Shown: piece by piece, positions 47,267-60,019 of the stretch
How the letters are laid out: every line of letters starts with the position of its first letter
Numbering within the stretch: the stretch's first letter is position 1
DNA from: Loktanella sp. 3ANDIMAR09
GTDB lineage: Bacteria; Pseudomonadota; Alphaproteobacteria; Rhodobacterales; Rhodobacteraceae
Assembly: GCF_001420005.1 (NCBI RefSeq)
Contig: NZ_LJAK01000005.1
Span: 186,001-250,000 of the forward strand
Length of the DNA: 64,000 nt
Direction of reading: 5' to 3'
Notes under the pieces: model-generated
Databases searched by the model: none
The model's input: only the letters and a program-made list of their open reading frames with translations
Told to the model about the DNA's origin: nothing
Position numbers and translations under genes: made by a program

Positions 47267-47301
47267 GTGTGGCGCGCAGCAATGCGCGTCACCTTTTTTT
47301 T
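47267..47301 (+). terminator. Terminator of mmsA
   Basis: CGCGCA (47273-47278) pairs with TGCGCG (47283-47288), with GTG/CAC extending the stem on the outside, followed by eight T at 47294-47301. Confidence 0.8.
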
Positions 47302-47423
47302 GTGACTGTCGCCCGAAACAGCCGGGCAGACCAAAACGACAGGGCAAACCAAAAGTTTTTCACCGGCTGAAACCATTTTTGCGCAATGATCGTGGATCCA
47401 ATCAGCTGAGGAGGAAAAACCAC

Positions 47424-47777
47424 ATGTCCAATCCGATCACCCGCCGCCGCGCCCTGCGCATCATGGCATCATCTGCCGCCGTTCCTCTGTTGGCGACGAC
47501 CGCCTATGCCGCGGCCCATGCGCAGCCGACGACACATACGGTGACAATCCAGAACATGGCGTTCAACCCGGCGAACCTCACCATCAAGGCCGGCGATACC
47601 GTCGTTTTCAGAAACGAAGACCGCGCGCCCCATGATGCCACCGCCGACAATGGCGCTTTCAAGACAGCACGACTGGCCACGGGTCAATCTGCACAGCTCA
47701 CCTTTCCGGGGGCCGCGACCTATTCCTACATCTGCTCGATCCATCCGCGCATGACCGGTTCGATCACCGTCACCTGA
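47424..47777 (+). CDS. Exported cupredoxin (amicyanin/pseudoazurin-like)
   Basis: A small periplasmic blue-copper electron carrier of 117 residues. The N-terminus TRRRALRIMASSAAVPLLATTAYA is Tat-like, with a twin arginine before a hydrophobic stretch. The mature domain has copper-ligand positions His (APHDA), Cys, His and Met (CSIHPRM), the C-x2-H-x2-M pattern of amicyanin-type proteins. The donor and acceptor are unknown; no methylamine genes are nearby. GAGGAGG precedes the ATG. It is convergent with uvrA. Confidence 0.88.
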   Translation: MSNPITRRRALRIMASSAAVPLLATTAYAAAHAQPTTHTVTIQNMAFNPANLTIKAGDTVVFRNEDRAPHDATADNGAFKTARLATGQSAQLTFPGAATYSYICSIHPRMTGSITVT

Positions 47778-47804
47778 CCCCCAAAGCAGGTGATCTGATC
47801 GTCA

Positions 47805-47838
47805 GGGTCCGCATTCCACAGGTTCGGAGTGCGGACCC
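47805..47838. terminator. Bidirectional terminator-like hairpin between cupredoxin and uvrA
   Basis: A perfect 9-bp stem GGGTCCGCA/TGCGGACCC (47805-47813 and 47830-47838) with a 16-base loop lies in the 63-base gap between two convergent genes. T tracts are weak on both sides. Confidence 0.5.
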
Positions 47839-47840
47839 AC

Positions 47841-50699
<2,859 letters not shown>

Positions 50700-50764
50700 A
50701 TCGCCCCCAAGGCAGTGTCCCTTCTCAGATAGCAAGACAAATGCCGTTTGCCAGCCCCGAAAAT

Positions 50765-50779
50765 GAACAAAGGATGAAC
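50765..50779 (-). promoter_or_regulatory. LexA (SOS) box upstream of uvrA
   Basis: Read on the reverse strand this is GTTCATCCTTTGTTC, an exact GTTC-N7-GTTC direct repeat, 66 bases before the uvrA start. The same form occurs before lexA at 12863-12877. Confidence 0.85.
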
Positions 50780-50804
50780 ACCGCAAGATTCAGCGGCGCT
50801 CATC

Positions 50805-50851
50805 CTTCTTCTGGTCAAAAATATCCCGGGGGTTTGGGGGCAGCGCCCCCA
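50805..50851 (-). repeat. 3'-UTR repeat element with hairpin (copy 3)
   Basis: On the reverse strand, just after the lpd stop, GGGGGC-GCT-GCCCCC forms a hairpin followed by CCCCGGGATATTTTTGACC and AGAAGAAG. It shares 21 of 22 bases with copy 2, in the same place relative to a stop codon, and may end the lpd transcript. Confidence 0.65.
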
Positions 50852-50855
50852 ATCC

Positions 50856-52250
50856 TCACATGTGAATGACGCGACCGTAGGCGTCCAGCACACTTTCGTG
50901 CATCATTTCCGACAGGGTGGGATGCGGGAACACGGTGTTCATCAGGTCTTCTTCGGTGGTTTCCAGCTGGCGGCCCACGACATAGCCCTGGATCAGTTCG
51001 GTGACTTCTGCGCCGACCATGTGGGCACCCAGCAGTTCGCCGGTTTTCGCGTCAAAGATCGTCTTGACCATGCCTTCGGGTTCACCCAGCGCGATGGCCT
51101 TGCCGTTGCCGATGAAGGGGAACCGGCCAACCTTGATATCATAACCCAATTCCTTGGCCTTGGCCTCGGTATAGCCCACGGATGCAACCTGGGGATGGCA
51201 ATAGGTGCAGCCCGCGATGCTCTCGGGTTTGACGGGGTGCGGATGTTTGCCTGCGATCAGTTCCGCGACCATGACGCCCTCATGGGACGCCTTGTGCGCG
51301 AGCCATGGCGCGCCGGCAATATCCCCGATGGCGAACAGACCGTCGACGCCCGTGCGGCAATATTCGTCCGTCACCACATGGGTGCGGTCGATCTTGACGC
51401 CCAAATCCTCCAGCCCGAGGTTTTCGACGTTGCCCACGATCCCCACGGCGGAAATCACCGTGTCGAATTCCATCTTTTCGACCTTGCCCTTGCTTTCGAT
51501 ATGGGCGGTCACCTTGTCCTTGGCGCGGTCCAATTGCTTGACCACGGATTTCTCCATGATCTTCATTCCCTGCTTTTCGAACTGCTTCTTGGCGAACTTG
51601 CTGATCTCTGCGTCCTCGACGGGCAGCACGCGGTCCATCACCTCGACCACCGTGGTATCGGCGCCCATGGTGTTGAAGAAGCTGGCGAATTCGATCCCGA
51701 TGGCACCCGACCCGATGACCAGCAGTTTTTCGGGCATGCGTGGTGCCTGCAAGGCGTGCTTGTAGTTCCAGACGCGGTCACCGTCGGCCTCGAGGCCGGG
51801 CAGATTGCGTGCACGCGCACCGGTGGCCAGAACGATGTTCTTTGCTTCCAGTTGCTCTTCGCCCTTGTCGGTCTTGACGCTGACCTTGCCCTTGGCGGTG
51901 ATCCGGGCCTCGCCCATGATCGTGGTGATCTTGTTCTTTTTCATCAGGTGGCCGATGCCGGACGACAATTGCCCCGCGACATTGCGCGACCGCTTGACCA
52001 CGGCTGCCAGGTCAAAGCTTGGTTTTTCGACCGACAGGCCGAATTCCTTGGCCCGGTGCATCAGGTGGAAGACCTCGGATGAACGCAACAGCGCCTTGGT
52101 CGGGATGCAGCCCCAGTTCAGACAGATGCCGCCCATGTGTTCACGTTCCACGATCACGACCTTCTGCCCCAGCTGGGCCGCACGGATCGCGGCCACATAG
52201 CCACCGGGACCTGCCCCGATCACGATCACGTCGAAATTTTGTGCGGCCAT
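50856..52250 (-). CDS. lpd: Dihydrolipoyl dehydrogenase (E3)
   Basis: FAD flavoprotein that reoxidises lipoyl groups in pyruvate, 2-oxoglutarate or branched-chain dehydrogenase complexes and in glycine cleavage. The 464-residue enzyme has the FAD motif GAGPGGYVAAIRAA, the redox disulfide in GGICLNWGCIPTK, the NAD site GSGAIGIEFASFF, and the C-terminal HPTLSE with the catalytic His. The subunits of the complex it serves are not in the window. An 18-base near-palindrome lies 22-40 bases upstream of the start. Confidence 0.97.
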   Translation of the reverse strand: MAAQNFDVIVIGAGPGGYVAAIRAAQLGQKVVIVEREHMGGICLNWGCIPTKALLRSSEVFHLMHRAKEFGLSVEKPSFDLAAVVKRSRNVAGQLSSGIGHLMKKNKITTIMGEARITAKGKVSVKTDKGEEQLEAKNIVLATGARARNLPGLEADGDRVWNYKHALQAPRMPEKLLVIGSGAIGIEFASFFNTMGADTTVVEVMDRVLPVEDAEISKFAKKQFEKQGMKIMEKSVVKQLDRAKDKVTAHIESKGKVEKMEFDTVISAVGIVGNVENLGLEDLGVKIDRTHVVTDEYCRTGVDGLFAIGDIAGAPWLAHKASHEGVMVAELIAGKHPHPVKPESIAGCTYCHPQVASVGYTEAKAKELGYDIKVGRFPFIGNGKAIALGEPEGMVKTIFDAKTGELLGAHMVGAEVTELIQGYVVGRQLETTEEDLMNTVFPHPTLSEMMHESVLDAYGRVIHM

Positions 52251-52272
52251 GTCGCGGCTCCCTGCGCAAGAA

Positions 52273-52290
52273 TAGTTTAACGTTGAACTA
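52273..52290. promoter_or_regulatory. 18-bp near-palindrome upstream of lpd
   Basis: TAGTTTAACGTTGAACTA equals its reverse complement at 16 of 18 positions and has the perfect core AACGTT. It lies directly upstream of the lpd start and is AT-rich against the surrounding DNA, which suits an operator for a dimeric regulator. The regulator is not identified. Confidence 0.5.
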
Positions 52291-52341
52291 AATGTCCTGA
52301 CCCAACTATATGACCCTCGTGGCCAAGGGCAACCCGAAGTT

Positions 52342-52917
52342 TCAGGCCTGGTCCGCCTGAAGCTTACGCAAGGTCAGACCATAGCCGCCGTTGGCCAGGT
52401 AATCGACCTCTGCCTTGGTGCTGGCGCGATCAAGTGCTGCATTGCGATACGGGAACCGACCGAATTCACGGATTACCTCGCGGTGCGCCTGCGCGTGCAC
52501 ACCATTGTCGCCCTCCGGCATCCGCGCATGCAGTAGCCGAACGGCCCGATCCTGGTCCGTCAGGTTTTCCGAATGCATCAGCGGCAGATAAAAGAATTGG
52601 CGGGCCGGCGGGTCGATCCGCAGATCCCAATCGCGGTCGATTGCCATTTTTGCCGCCGACCGCGCCAAATGGTCAGTCGCAAAGGACCGTCCGTCACCGC
52701 GAAACATGTTGCGCGGGAACTGATCGGTCAAAATGATATAGGCAAGCGCCTCTGACGGGCATGTCAGCCACAGGCCCAACCCGCCGTCCTCGGCCTCTTG
52801 CCAGCGATCCATGAACGTCTCGCGGATCTTGGCATCCAGCGCATCGTCCTGTCGGTACCAATCCGCCGGGTCGCATTCCTCGAGCCAGAACCGCAACACA
52901 TCCTGTGGTGTAATCAT
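52342..52917 (-). CDS. DUF924 family protein
   Basis: A 191-residue soluble alpha-helical protein (TPR-like DUF924 fold). Characteristic segments are ITPQDVLRFWLEE at the N-terminus, ILTDQFPRNMFRGDGRSFATD at about residues 65-85, and FFYLPLMHSENLTDQDRAV. No enzymatic activity is established for the family. GGAGGGCG precedes the ATG at 52917. It sits on the same strand between an MFS gene and lpd. Confidence 0.9.
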   Translation of the reverse strand: MITPQDVLRFWLEECDPADWYRQDDALDAKIRETFMDRWQEAEDGGLGLWLTCPSEALAYIILTDQFPRNMFRGDGRSFATDHLARSAAKMAIDRDWDLRIDPPARQFFYLPLMHSENLTDQDRAVRLLHARMPEGDNGVHAQAHREVIREFGRFPYRNAALDRASTKAEVDYLANGGYGLTLRKLQADQA

Positions 52918-52996
52918 CTTAAACGCCCTCCGCGCAGGCACAATTTGGGGCCAAAGTGTTCCAGACCCAAGCAAATCCGCGCGCGCCGCGCAAGCC

Positions 52997-54304
52997 TCAG
53001 TTGACCGAGGGTGTCGCGGTTGTGTCGTCTTCGCTGTTTTCGGCGATGGCGTCCTCGGCGGCGGTTTCCTCGTTTTCGATGTAAACCTCTTGCGCCATCT
53101 CGGTGACGATCGGTGTCGTCGACGGGCTCAGCGCGGAATAGCTTACCTGATCGAATTCCTCGGCGCTTCGTTCACGCTGAACCATCCGCACCAGACCGTA
53201 GGCACCCATCACGATCATCAGGAACGCGAGGAAAAGCCAGTATCCTGCGGGTCCGATCATATCCAGCATATAGCCTAGGATGACAGGTCCCAGGATCGCG
53301 CCCACGCCGTTCACGAACAGCAAACCACCCGATGCAGCGGCCATATCCTCGCGTTCGAGGTAGTCGTTGCAATAGGCAATCAACAGCGCATACAGCGGGT
53401 TGGATGTCCCGCCCACCAGCGCCCCCGACAACAAAGCGAGTGTGTAGGAGGCCGGGAAAAAACCGGCGATCAGCGACCCAAAGCCACCGACAAAGGCGAC
53501 ACCGATAATCAGGATACGCCGGTCCAGACGGTCCGACAGCCAGCCAATGGGATACTGGGCAATCAGCGCCGCCGTGTAGATGCCGGACACGAACAGCGAA
53601 ATCTGCGCGACGCTGAACCCCGCCCGCGCGCCGTAAACCGCCGACATGCCGAACTGTGCCGAAAACACGCCACCCAGCAGGAACATGCCGACGCAGGCCA
53701 GCGGCGACGTGCGGATCAACTGCGTGACCTTCATCGGCTTGGTGCGGCCAAAGGCCGGCATCGGTTTGATCGACAACAGGATCGGCGCAAAGGCCATGGA
53801 CACAAGCGCACTGGACACGATGAACAGCGTATAGCCTGACACATCGCCGCGCGTGATGATGAACTGCGCGCTGACGATGCCCGCCATCTGCACGATCATG
53901 TACAGCGACAGCGCCTGCCCGCGCGTCTCGTTCGAGGAGGCATCGTTCAGCCAGCTTTCGGCGGTGACATAGACGCCGCAGAAACAGAACCCGATCACCA
54001 CACGGCCAACTGTCCAGGAAATCGGATCGGCCAGCACGGGATACAGGATCAGCACAGCCGAGATGGTCGATCCAAGTGCCGCAAAGACCCGCACGTGACC
54101 AACTCTGCGGATCAGTTCGGGCACCGTTTTCGAGGCGAACAGAAACCCCATGAAATAGCCCGACATCACGATCGAGATCTGCAGCGTGCTGAAACCTTCG
54201 ATTTCGCCGCGCAGACCCAGCAGCGTGCCTTGCAAACCGTTACCGATCATCAGCATAAACATGCCCAGGAACAGCGCCCAGGACGAGGTGAATACGTTGA
54301 TCAT
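52997..54304 (-). CDS. MFS transporter
   Basis: A 435-residue major facilitator protein with about 12 hydrophobic segments. The N-terminal half opens with MFMLMIGNGLQGTLLGLRGEIEGF, and the second half has VGGTSNPLYALLIAYCNDYL and LFVNGVGAILGPVILGYMLD. The tail of about 50 residues is acidic (NEETAAEDAIAENSEDD). The pattern resembles the YcaD/UMF-type MFS group of unknown substrate. It diverges from the HdeA-like gene with a 272-base gap in which I saw no clear operator. Confidence 0.88.
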   Translation of the reverse strand: MINVFTSSWALFLGMFMLMIGNGLQGTLLGLRGEIEGFSTLQISIVMSGYFMGFLFASKTVPELIRRVGHVRVFAALGSTISAVLILYPVLADPISWTVGRVVIGFCFCGVYVTAESWLNDASSNETRGQALSLYMIVQMAGIVSAQFIITRGDVSGYTLFIVSSALVSMAFAPILLSIKPMPAFGRTKPMKVTQLIRTSPLACVGMFLLGGVFSAQFGMSAVYGARAGFSVAQISLFVSGIYTAALIAQYPIGWLSDRLDRRILIIGVAFVGGFGSLIAGFFPASYTLALLSGALVGGTSNPLYALLIAYCNDYLEREDMAAASGGLLFVNGVGAILGPVILGYMLDMIGPAGYWLFLAFLMIVMGAYGLVRMVQRERSAEEFDQVSYSALSPSTTPIVTEMAQEVYIENEETAAEDAIAENSEDDTTATPSVN

Positions 54305-54576
54305 GGCGCGGCCCTTTCAAGCAGTGACGCAGTCAGTCAAGTGCCCCCGTCGCCGTCATGGCGAAGGTTGTCAACACTTTGCAACAGATTGTGGCAAAGG
54401 CTGCGTGACAGTTTGCGTGTTTTTGCCGGCCCGTGTCGCAAGTCGCATTTGAGGGGTCGTATTGTGCCAGAGGTTGCAGGCGGTTGATCGCTGATCCGCG
54501 CGCGGTGCCTGTTCCGCCAACCTACAATCCGTTAGGGCACAGCCGAACGCATCACACAGAACGACGGAGCCACCAG
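54305..54576. other. Divergent intergenic region
   Basis: 272 bases between the MFS start and the HdeA-like gene start. It contains TACAAT at 54523-54528 without a paired -35 at normal spacing, and no strong inverted repeat. Nothing else was recognised. Confidence 0.4.
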
Positions 54577-55149
54577 ATGTTACTGCGCAGCCTGACCCTG
54601 ATCACCGCCCTTGCCCCGCTGACCGCCATGGCGGCCGACAGCGAAAACAGGTTTGCCGTTGACGGGATCGGCGTCGGGCGGTGTTCGGTTCTGGTCGCCG
54701 CGAACGATGCGGGCGACACCGCACTGGTCGCAGGCTTTGGCAGCTGGGCATCGGGATATCTGACTGCGACCAACGCGCTGACACCGGGCACATTCGACAT
54801 GACCCCCTGGCAATCAGAGAGCCTGATCCTCGCCCAGGTCGGCACGTATTGCCGCCAGAACCCCGATGTACCCTTTTTCGAGGCGCTACGCCGCCTGATC
54901 CAGCAGTTGGACCCAGTCAAACTGACCGAGGCCAGTGAGCCCCTCACCCTGACCGCAGGCGAAAACACCGCCCAGATCTATGCCGCCGTGGCGCAGGGCG
55001 TGCGCGATGCGTTGACGGCGCTGGATTACGACGTGGCCGACGGCGATGCGGGACTGACCGAGGCGATCAGCGCCTTTCAGACCGACAACGCGCTTGACCC
55101 GACGGGTCTGCCGGATCAGCGCACGCTGCTGCGCCTGTTCAACCGCTAG
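54577..55149 (+). CDS. Exported protein with HdeA-like and peptidoglycan-binding domains
   Basis: A 190-residue secreted protein with a clear signal peptide ([20 protein letters not shown]). Residues about 30-120 resemble the HdeA/HdeB acid-chaperone fold: two cysteines (GRCSV and GTYCRQNP) flank a [12 protein letters not shown] helix, as in HdeA. The C-terminal 60 residues look like a peptidoglycan-binding type 1 motif ([20 protein letters not shown]...[24 protein letters not shown]). The fusion suggests a wall-bound periplasmic chaperone or inhibitor. The end overlaps queA by 11 bases. Confidence 0.72.
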   Translation: MLLRSLTLITALAPLTAMAADSENRFAVDGIGVGRCSVLVAANDAGDTALVAGFGSWASGYLTATNALTPGTFDMTPWQSESLILAQVGTYCRQNPDVPFFEALRRLIQQLDPVKLTEASEPLTLTAGENTAQIYAAVAQGVRDALTALDYDVADGDAGLTEAISAFQTDNALDPTGLPDQRTLLRLFNR

Positions 55150-56200
55150 GATCGCCACCCGGCAACAACAGCGACGAATCCCCATAAGAGAAAAAGCGGT
55201 AACGCTCTGCGATCGCGTGCGCGTAGATGTCGCGCACGCGGTCGACCCCCATGACCGCCGAAACCAGCATCATCAGCGTGGATTTCGGCAGGTGGAAATT
55301 TGTCATCAGCGCATCGGCTGCACGCAATTTGAACCCCGGCGTGATGAAAATGTCGGTGTCGCCCGTCCACGGCTGAACCCCGTCATCGGTGGCTGCCGTC
55401 TCGATCAGACGCAGCGCGGTCGTGCCCACAGGAATGATCCGGCCACCGCCCGCTCGGGTCGCATTGATCTGATCTGCCGCCTCGGCCGTGACCTCGCCCC
55501 ATTCGGCGTGCATCTTGTGCTGCGCAATATCGTCGACCTTGACCGGCAGGAACGTGCCTGCACCGACGTGCAGGGTGACATAGGTGAACTGCACCCCCTT
55601 GTCGCGAAGCGCCTGCAACAAGGCATCGTCGAAATGCAGTGACGCGGTCGGTGCAGCCACAGCACCCGAGGTCCGGGCCCAGGCCGTCTGGTAATCCGTG
55701 CGGTCCGCCTCGTCGGCGGGGCGCAGGGCGGCAATGTAGGGAGGCAGCGGCATCTGTCCTGCCTGATCGAGAGCCTTGTCGAAATCGCTGCCCGTCAGGT
55801 CGAATTCCAGATGCGCCTGCCCGTCGGCACGTCCCAGCACACGGGCCCGCAGCGTGTCGGAAAACACGATCACCTCGCCGTCGCGCACCTTTTTCAGTGG
55901 TTTGACCAGTGCTGTCCAGCCGATGGCCTGCGGGGCCAGCAGCGTGACCTCGATCCGCGCCGACGTCTCGCCCGCCTCGCCGGTACGGCTGCGCGTGCCG
56001 GTCAGCCGCGCCGGGATCACCTTTGTATCGTTCAGCACAAGGCGGTCGCCGGATTGCAGCAGATCGACGAGATCACTGACCCGGCGGTCGTCCAGTCGTT
56101 CAGGTGTCGCCACCAGCAGCCGTGCCGACGTCCGCGGACGCGCAGGACGGGTGGCGATCAGATCCTCGGGCAGGTCGAAATCGAAATCAGACAGTTTCAT
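55139..56200 (-). CDS. queA: S-adenosylmethionine:tRNA ribosyltransferase-isomerase
   Basis: Transfers the ribosyl group of SAM to preQ1-tRNA to make epoxyqueuosine, the penultimate step of queuosine synthesis. The 353-residue protein has the QueA signature start [36 protein letters not shown], the internal [11 protein letters not shown] segment and [16 protein letters not shown] near the C-terminus. Its ATG overlaps the AsmA-like gene stop as ATGA (56197-56200), and its end overlaps the convergent HdeA-like gene. Confidence 0.96.
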   Translation of the reverse strand: MKLSDFDFDLPEDLIATRPARPRTSARLLVATPERLDDRRVSDLVDLLQSGDRLVLNDTKVIPARLTGTRSRTGEAGETSARIEVTLLAPQAIGWTALVKPLKKVRDGEVIVFSDTLRARVLGRADGQAHLEFDLTGSDFDKALDQAGQMPLPPYIAALRPADEADRTDYQTAWARTSGAVAAPTASLHFDDALLQALRDKGVQFTYVTLHVGAGTFLPVKVDDIAQHKMHAEWGEVTAEAADQINATRAGGGRIIPVGTTALRLIETAATDDGVQPWTGDTDIFITPGFKLRAADALMTNFHLPKSTLMMLVSAVMGVDRVRDIYAHAIAERYRFFSYGDSSLLLPGGDPSG

Positions 56201-59200
56201 CGGCTTACCTGTGGTGGCGGGCGGCGAAAAATCTCGCGGAACATGCCCGGCGTGAACAATGACAGCGGATTGACCGTGACCTGTGGGGCCGCCGCCGTTC
56301 CCGCAAGGTTGAAATTGAAACCGATCAGACCTTCGCCCCTGCGGGTCAGGAAACTGCCGATCCCGTTAAGGATGTAAAACGGCGAGACGACGCCTTGGAA
56401 CGCCACCTGCTTTGACGCCAGCGTGTAAATTCCATCCAGCGAAATGCCAAGTCCCGGTCCAACCGCGCTGGATTGTGTCACGGTGATCGCATCGGGGGTC
56501 AACCGAAACGCTGCATCCACCGTATCGAACGACAACCCCTGACCGTCCAGCTGCTGCAACAGGCCGACAACGCTGATGGCATCCAGCAATGCGGCGACAC
56601 CCGGCGCGTCCCGCACCCGCAAATCGCGGATCGCGAGTGTGCCGTCATAGGCGCGCCGTTCCGGGGCCGGGACCAATGTCAGGTCCAGATTGCCACCCAG
56701 CGCCCCTTGCATGAACCCGCCCGCGCGCAGCACCGCGCCGGCATCCGTTGCCGCGATACGCACGGCTGTGCGACCGCCCGTCGGCGTCACCTCTCCGGTC
56801 ACGGGGGCCTGCCCGTTGAATTGTCCGTCGAAACGGCCTGTCAGCCCGCCGGTCGTGTCAAAGCGGCCACGGAACCCGGTCAGCGCCAGCCCCCCCGCAA
56901 TATCGAGCCGGTTCAGCGTCACGTCGATCGGACCGCCCTGCCCGCCACCGGACCCGCCGCCCAGCTGGGCGCGCGACAGATCCAGCACCCCGCCCGAGAT
57001 GGTCACACCAACGGCCCGCCCGGCCCCGCGTCCGGTCAGGGTGACAGGCCCGTCGAACCAATTGCCGACCCGCACCCGGTCAAATCGCGCCGCCTGCAAC
57101 TGGCCTTGCGCCAATGATACGGTGCCCGTGGCCCGCAAGCCCGGCGCCTCGAGGCTGATGTCCTCGACCTGCGGTGAGGCACCCAGTGTCGCGGTCAGTG
57201 CCAGGCTGCCTGATGTCGCCTCGGGTTTGATCCAGTTGATCGCGGGCACGGACAGGCCGACACCGGCCAGGTCCGATGTCAGGCGCAGGCGTGGCGGGCT
57301 GTCCCGAGGCAGGGTCAGGTCGATACGTGCCAGGCCGCGACCGCGGACGGCACCGGGCGGCAAACCGATACCAAAGGTCTGCAACGCGCCGGGCGTGATC
57401 GTGACATCCGCCGTGATCTGCGGTCGCGCGCCAGAGGGGCCGAACCCCTGCCGGTAGACCCCGCGCAGCGCCACACCGTCCAGACTGGCCGGGCCGGTCA
57501 GGATCAGACCATCGGGCCCGATTTCGGCCTCCAGCCGGCTGCTTGTCAGCCTGCGGTTTGGCACCAGCACATCGCTGCCAATGCGCGTCAGCACCGCCGT
57601 TGCCTCATAAGACACGTCCGGCCCACGCACGCCGTCCCGGATGGGCAGGCCAATTGCGGCGCGCACCGCCGCGCGGCCGTCTGCCAATGTCACAGGCAGG
57701 TTCGCCCGGTCCATCAACCGCAGCGGTGGCTGCGACAACAGCGACAGCGCCGCCGTCACCGTGCTGTCGGTGCGCAGGTCGATGTCGAGGCGTGCCGGTT
57801 TCTCTGCCAGATCGGGAATGACCAGCGTGGACCCTGCCACGCTGACGGCCCCTCCTTGCGGGGCAACCACCCGACCGGCGGAAACCGACAGCGCAAACCG
57901 GTCCTGTCCCAGACTGGCAAAACCCGCCGCATCCTCGATCCAGGGATTATCGCGCAGATAGCGCACCCGCGCGCCCTCGAACCCGAAACTGGCCGCAAGA
58001 ACGGGTGCCGCTTCGGGCAGCAACCGCAACCCAAGGTTCACATCCTGCAGGGTGCCACCGTCGATATTGTTGGCAATCCAGCGACGTGTGCCCGGTCGGA
58101 CCTGTTCCGGCCAGACCCGCATCAGCGCCTCGGGTGTCAGGCGATCCGCCGCGATATCCAGACGCGAGGTCCAGCCTTGCGCCGTAGCCGCCACCGTCAT
58201 CGCAGCCTGCGCAGTGATGGCCGGATCGGTCACCGTGACCTGCCCGATATCCAGACGAAAGGGGGCAAGCCGCAGACGCATGTCGATATCCGCCCGCGCA
58301 AGCGGCAGGGGTTCGTCATAGACCCCGCGCGGGTTCAGCGCGATTTCGGTCGCAACCAATTGCATCACGAAACTGCGCGGCAGCCCCGCGCGGAAATCCT
58401 GTAACAGAACGTGTCCTTGGGCGGTAAACCTTGTGGACGCAGATGCAAGCGACAGCGCATCGACCGCGACCCTTTGGGCCTCGGGATCATAGCGGCCCAC
58501 GATCGTGGCGGAATCCACCGGCAGCGGAACCGGCCCGCCTGTAATTTCACCAGCGCCAACGGACAAGGTCACGGCAAGCGGGGCCAAAACCCCATCTGCA
58601 TCAAGCGCAGTCGTCAGTTGCGCGGATACGGGTGCATCCAGCGCGTCCAGAACGGCCAGCGCCGCTGACTGGCTGGCCAGATCACGCGCCGGCAGGTCGC
58701 GCACGGATACGCTGATATCGGCAGCCAGACTGTCACGCGGACTGTCCAGCGCCAAGTCGACCTGCGCTGTTCCCGCATCCCCCGCTAGCGCGACCGCAAG
58801 CGCGGCCGTCGTGCGCGCCGCCGTCAAACGCAGATCGAACCGCCCGTCGTCCACGGTCCAGACCCGATCGGCCCGCGCGTCGCGATAGGTCATCGCCACA
58901 CCGTCCAGCGTCACCCCTTCGAGCGCGGCAAAGGCCGGACGTTCGCGCAACCCATCAAGCTGCGCCACCAATCCGCCCAGACCGTCGGCCAACAACGCGC
59001 CGTTGCCACCGGGGCGGTCAAATCCGAATTGAAACGCACCATCCGCGTCACGCCGGACCGATACCTGCGTCCCCGTCAGCGCGATCCGCTGCACCAGTGC
59101 CGCCCGTTCGAACAGCACGCCTCTTGGGGACAAGCCAGCTGCGATCCGGTCGACCTCGGCCAGCACCTGCCCCCTGCCATCGCGCAGCACCGTATCCATC

Positions 59201-59460
59201 AGCCATATCTGCGGATGCAGATCACGTCCCACGCGCAAATAGATATCGCCAAAATGCAGCGTCCCGCCGCCCAGCACCTCGGCGGCACGCGATTCGACCC
59301 GGTCGCGTACCCATGCAGGGGCTGTGATGTCGCGGTCCAGCACCGCAATTCCGGCCACAAACAGCAACAGAAACGGCAGCACGAACAGCCACAACAGCGC
59401 CCTGATGCCGCGGGACGGCATCCGCCTGCGCGGGATTGTCGCTGTTTCGGGGTCTGTCAT
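56197..59460 (-). CDS. AsmA-like/DUF3971 envelope protein (YhdP-type)
   Basis: A 1087-residue protein with one N-terminal membrane anchor ([21 protein letters not shown] at about residues 20-40) and a very long, beta-rich periplasmic part. The C-terminus carries the AsmA-like motif region ([59 protein letters not shown]) that matches YhdP/DUF3971. AsmA-like proteins of this size bridge the periplasm and move phospholipids to the outer membrane. It is co-transcribed with queA and diverges from bcp. Confidence 0.85.
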   Translation of the reverse strand: MTDPETATIPRRRMPSRGIRALLWLFVLPFLLLFVAGIAVLDRDITAPAWVRDRVESRAAEVLGGGTLHFGDIYLRVGRDLHPQIWLMDTVLRDGRGQVLAEVDRIAAGLSPRGVLFERAALVQRIALTGTQVSVRRDADGAFQFGFDRPGGNGALLADGLGGLVAQLDGLRERPAFAALEGVTLDGVAMTYRDARADRVWTVDDGRFDLRLTAARTTAALAVALAGDAGTAQVDLALDSPRDSLAADISVSVRDLPARDLASQSAALAVLDALDAPVSAQLTTALDADGVLAPLAVTLSVGAGEITGGPVPLPVDSATIVGRYDPEAQRVAVDALSLASASTRFTAQGHVLLQDFRAGLPRSFVMQLVATEIALNPRGVYDEPLPLARADIDMRLRLAPFRLDIGQVTVTDPAITAQAAMTVAATAQGWTSRLDIAADRLTPEALMRVWPEQVRPGTRRWIANNIDGGTLQDVNLGLRLLPEAAPVLAASFGFEGARVRYLRDNPWIEDAAGFASLGQDRFALSVSAGRVVAPQGGAVSVAGSTLVIPDLAEKPARLDIDLRTDSTVTAALSLLSQPPLRLMDRANLPVTLADGRAAVRAAIGLPIRDGVRGPDVSYEATAVLTRIGSDVLVPNRRLTSSRLEAEIGPDGLILTGPASLDGVALRGVYRQGFGPSGARPQITADVTITPGALQTFGIGLPPGAVRGRGLARIDLTLPRDSPPRLRLTSDLAGVGLSVPAINWIKPEATSGSLALTATLGASPQVEDISLEAPGLRATGTVSLAQGQLQAARFDRVRVGNWFDGPVTLTGRGAGRAVGVTISGGVLDLSRAQLGGGSGGGQGGPIDVTLNRLDIAGGLALTGFRGRFDTTGGLTGRFDGQFNGQAPVTGEVTPTGGRTAVRIAATDAGAVLRAGGFMQGALGGNLDLTLVPAPERRAYDGTLAIRDLRVRDAPGVAALLDAISVVGLLQQLDGQGLSFDTVDAAFRLTPDAITVTQSSAVGPGLGISLDGIYTLASKQVAFQGVVSPFYILNGIGSFLTRRGEGLIGFNFNLAGTAAAPQVTVNPLSLFTPGMFREIFRRPPPQVSR

Positions 59461-59551
59461 GGTTTGCCTGTCCGCCTCACCGCGTTAGTTTCGCCGCAGA
59501 TGGCGCAAAGCGAAACCCCGCGCCCGGGCCCACTGCTGAAGGATCACACAT

Positions 59552-60019
59552 ATGTCACAACCTGCCCCCGGTGATAACGCACCTGAAATCAGCCTGCCAC
59601 GCGACGGTGGTGAGACGGTAACACTTGCGCAATATGCAGGACAAAAGGTCGTCGTCTATTTCTACCCGCGCGACGACACGCCCGGCTGCACCAAGGAGGC
59701 TGTGGGATTTACCGAACGGGCATCCGATTTCGCGGCCGCCAACACGGTTGTTCTGGGCATTTCCAAGGACACCGTCGCAAAACACGACAAGTTCCGCGAC
59801 AAGCACAATCTGAGCGTGGTGCTGCTGTCCGATGCCGAAGGCGATGTCTGTGAACGCTATGGCGTCTGGGGCGAAAAACAGATGTACGGCAAGACCTTCA
59901 TGGGGATCGAACGGGCAACTTTCCTGATCGATACCGAAGGCCGGATTGCGCAGGTCTGGCCCAAGGTCAAGGTGCCCGGCCACGTCGATGCCGTCCTCAA
60001 CGCGGCGCAGGCCCTGTGA
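59552..60019 (+). CDS. bcp: Thiol peroxidase Bcp (peroxiredoxin Q)
   Basis: Thioredoxin-dependent reduction of peroxides. A 155-residue peroxiredoxin with the peroxidatic Cys46 in YPRDDTPGCTKEA. The resolving cysteine found five residues later in E. coli Bcp is replaced by Val51. Another cysteine, Cys100, is in GDVCERYG and could take part, so an atypical 2-Cys or 1-Cys mechanism is likely. The fold-typical TFLIDTEGRIAQVWPKVK is at the end. It overlaps the DUF455 gene by four bases (GTGA). Confidence 0.94.
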   Translation: MSQPAPGDNAPEISLPRDGGETVTLAQYAGQKVVVYFYPRDDTPGCTKEAVGFTERASDFAAANTVVLGISKDTVAKHDKFRDKHNLSVVLLSDAEGDVCERYGVWGEKQMYGKTFMGIERATFLIDTEGRIAQVWPKVKVPGHVDAVLNAAQAL

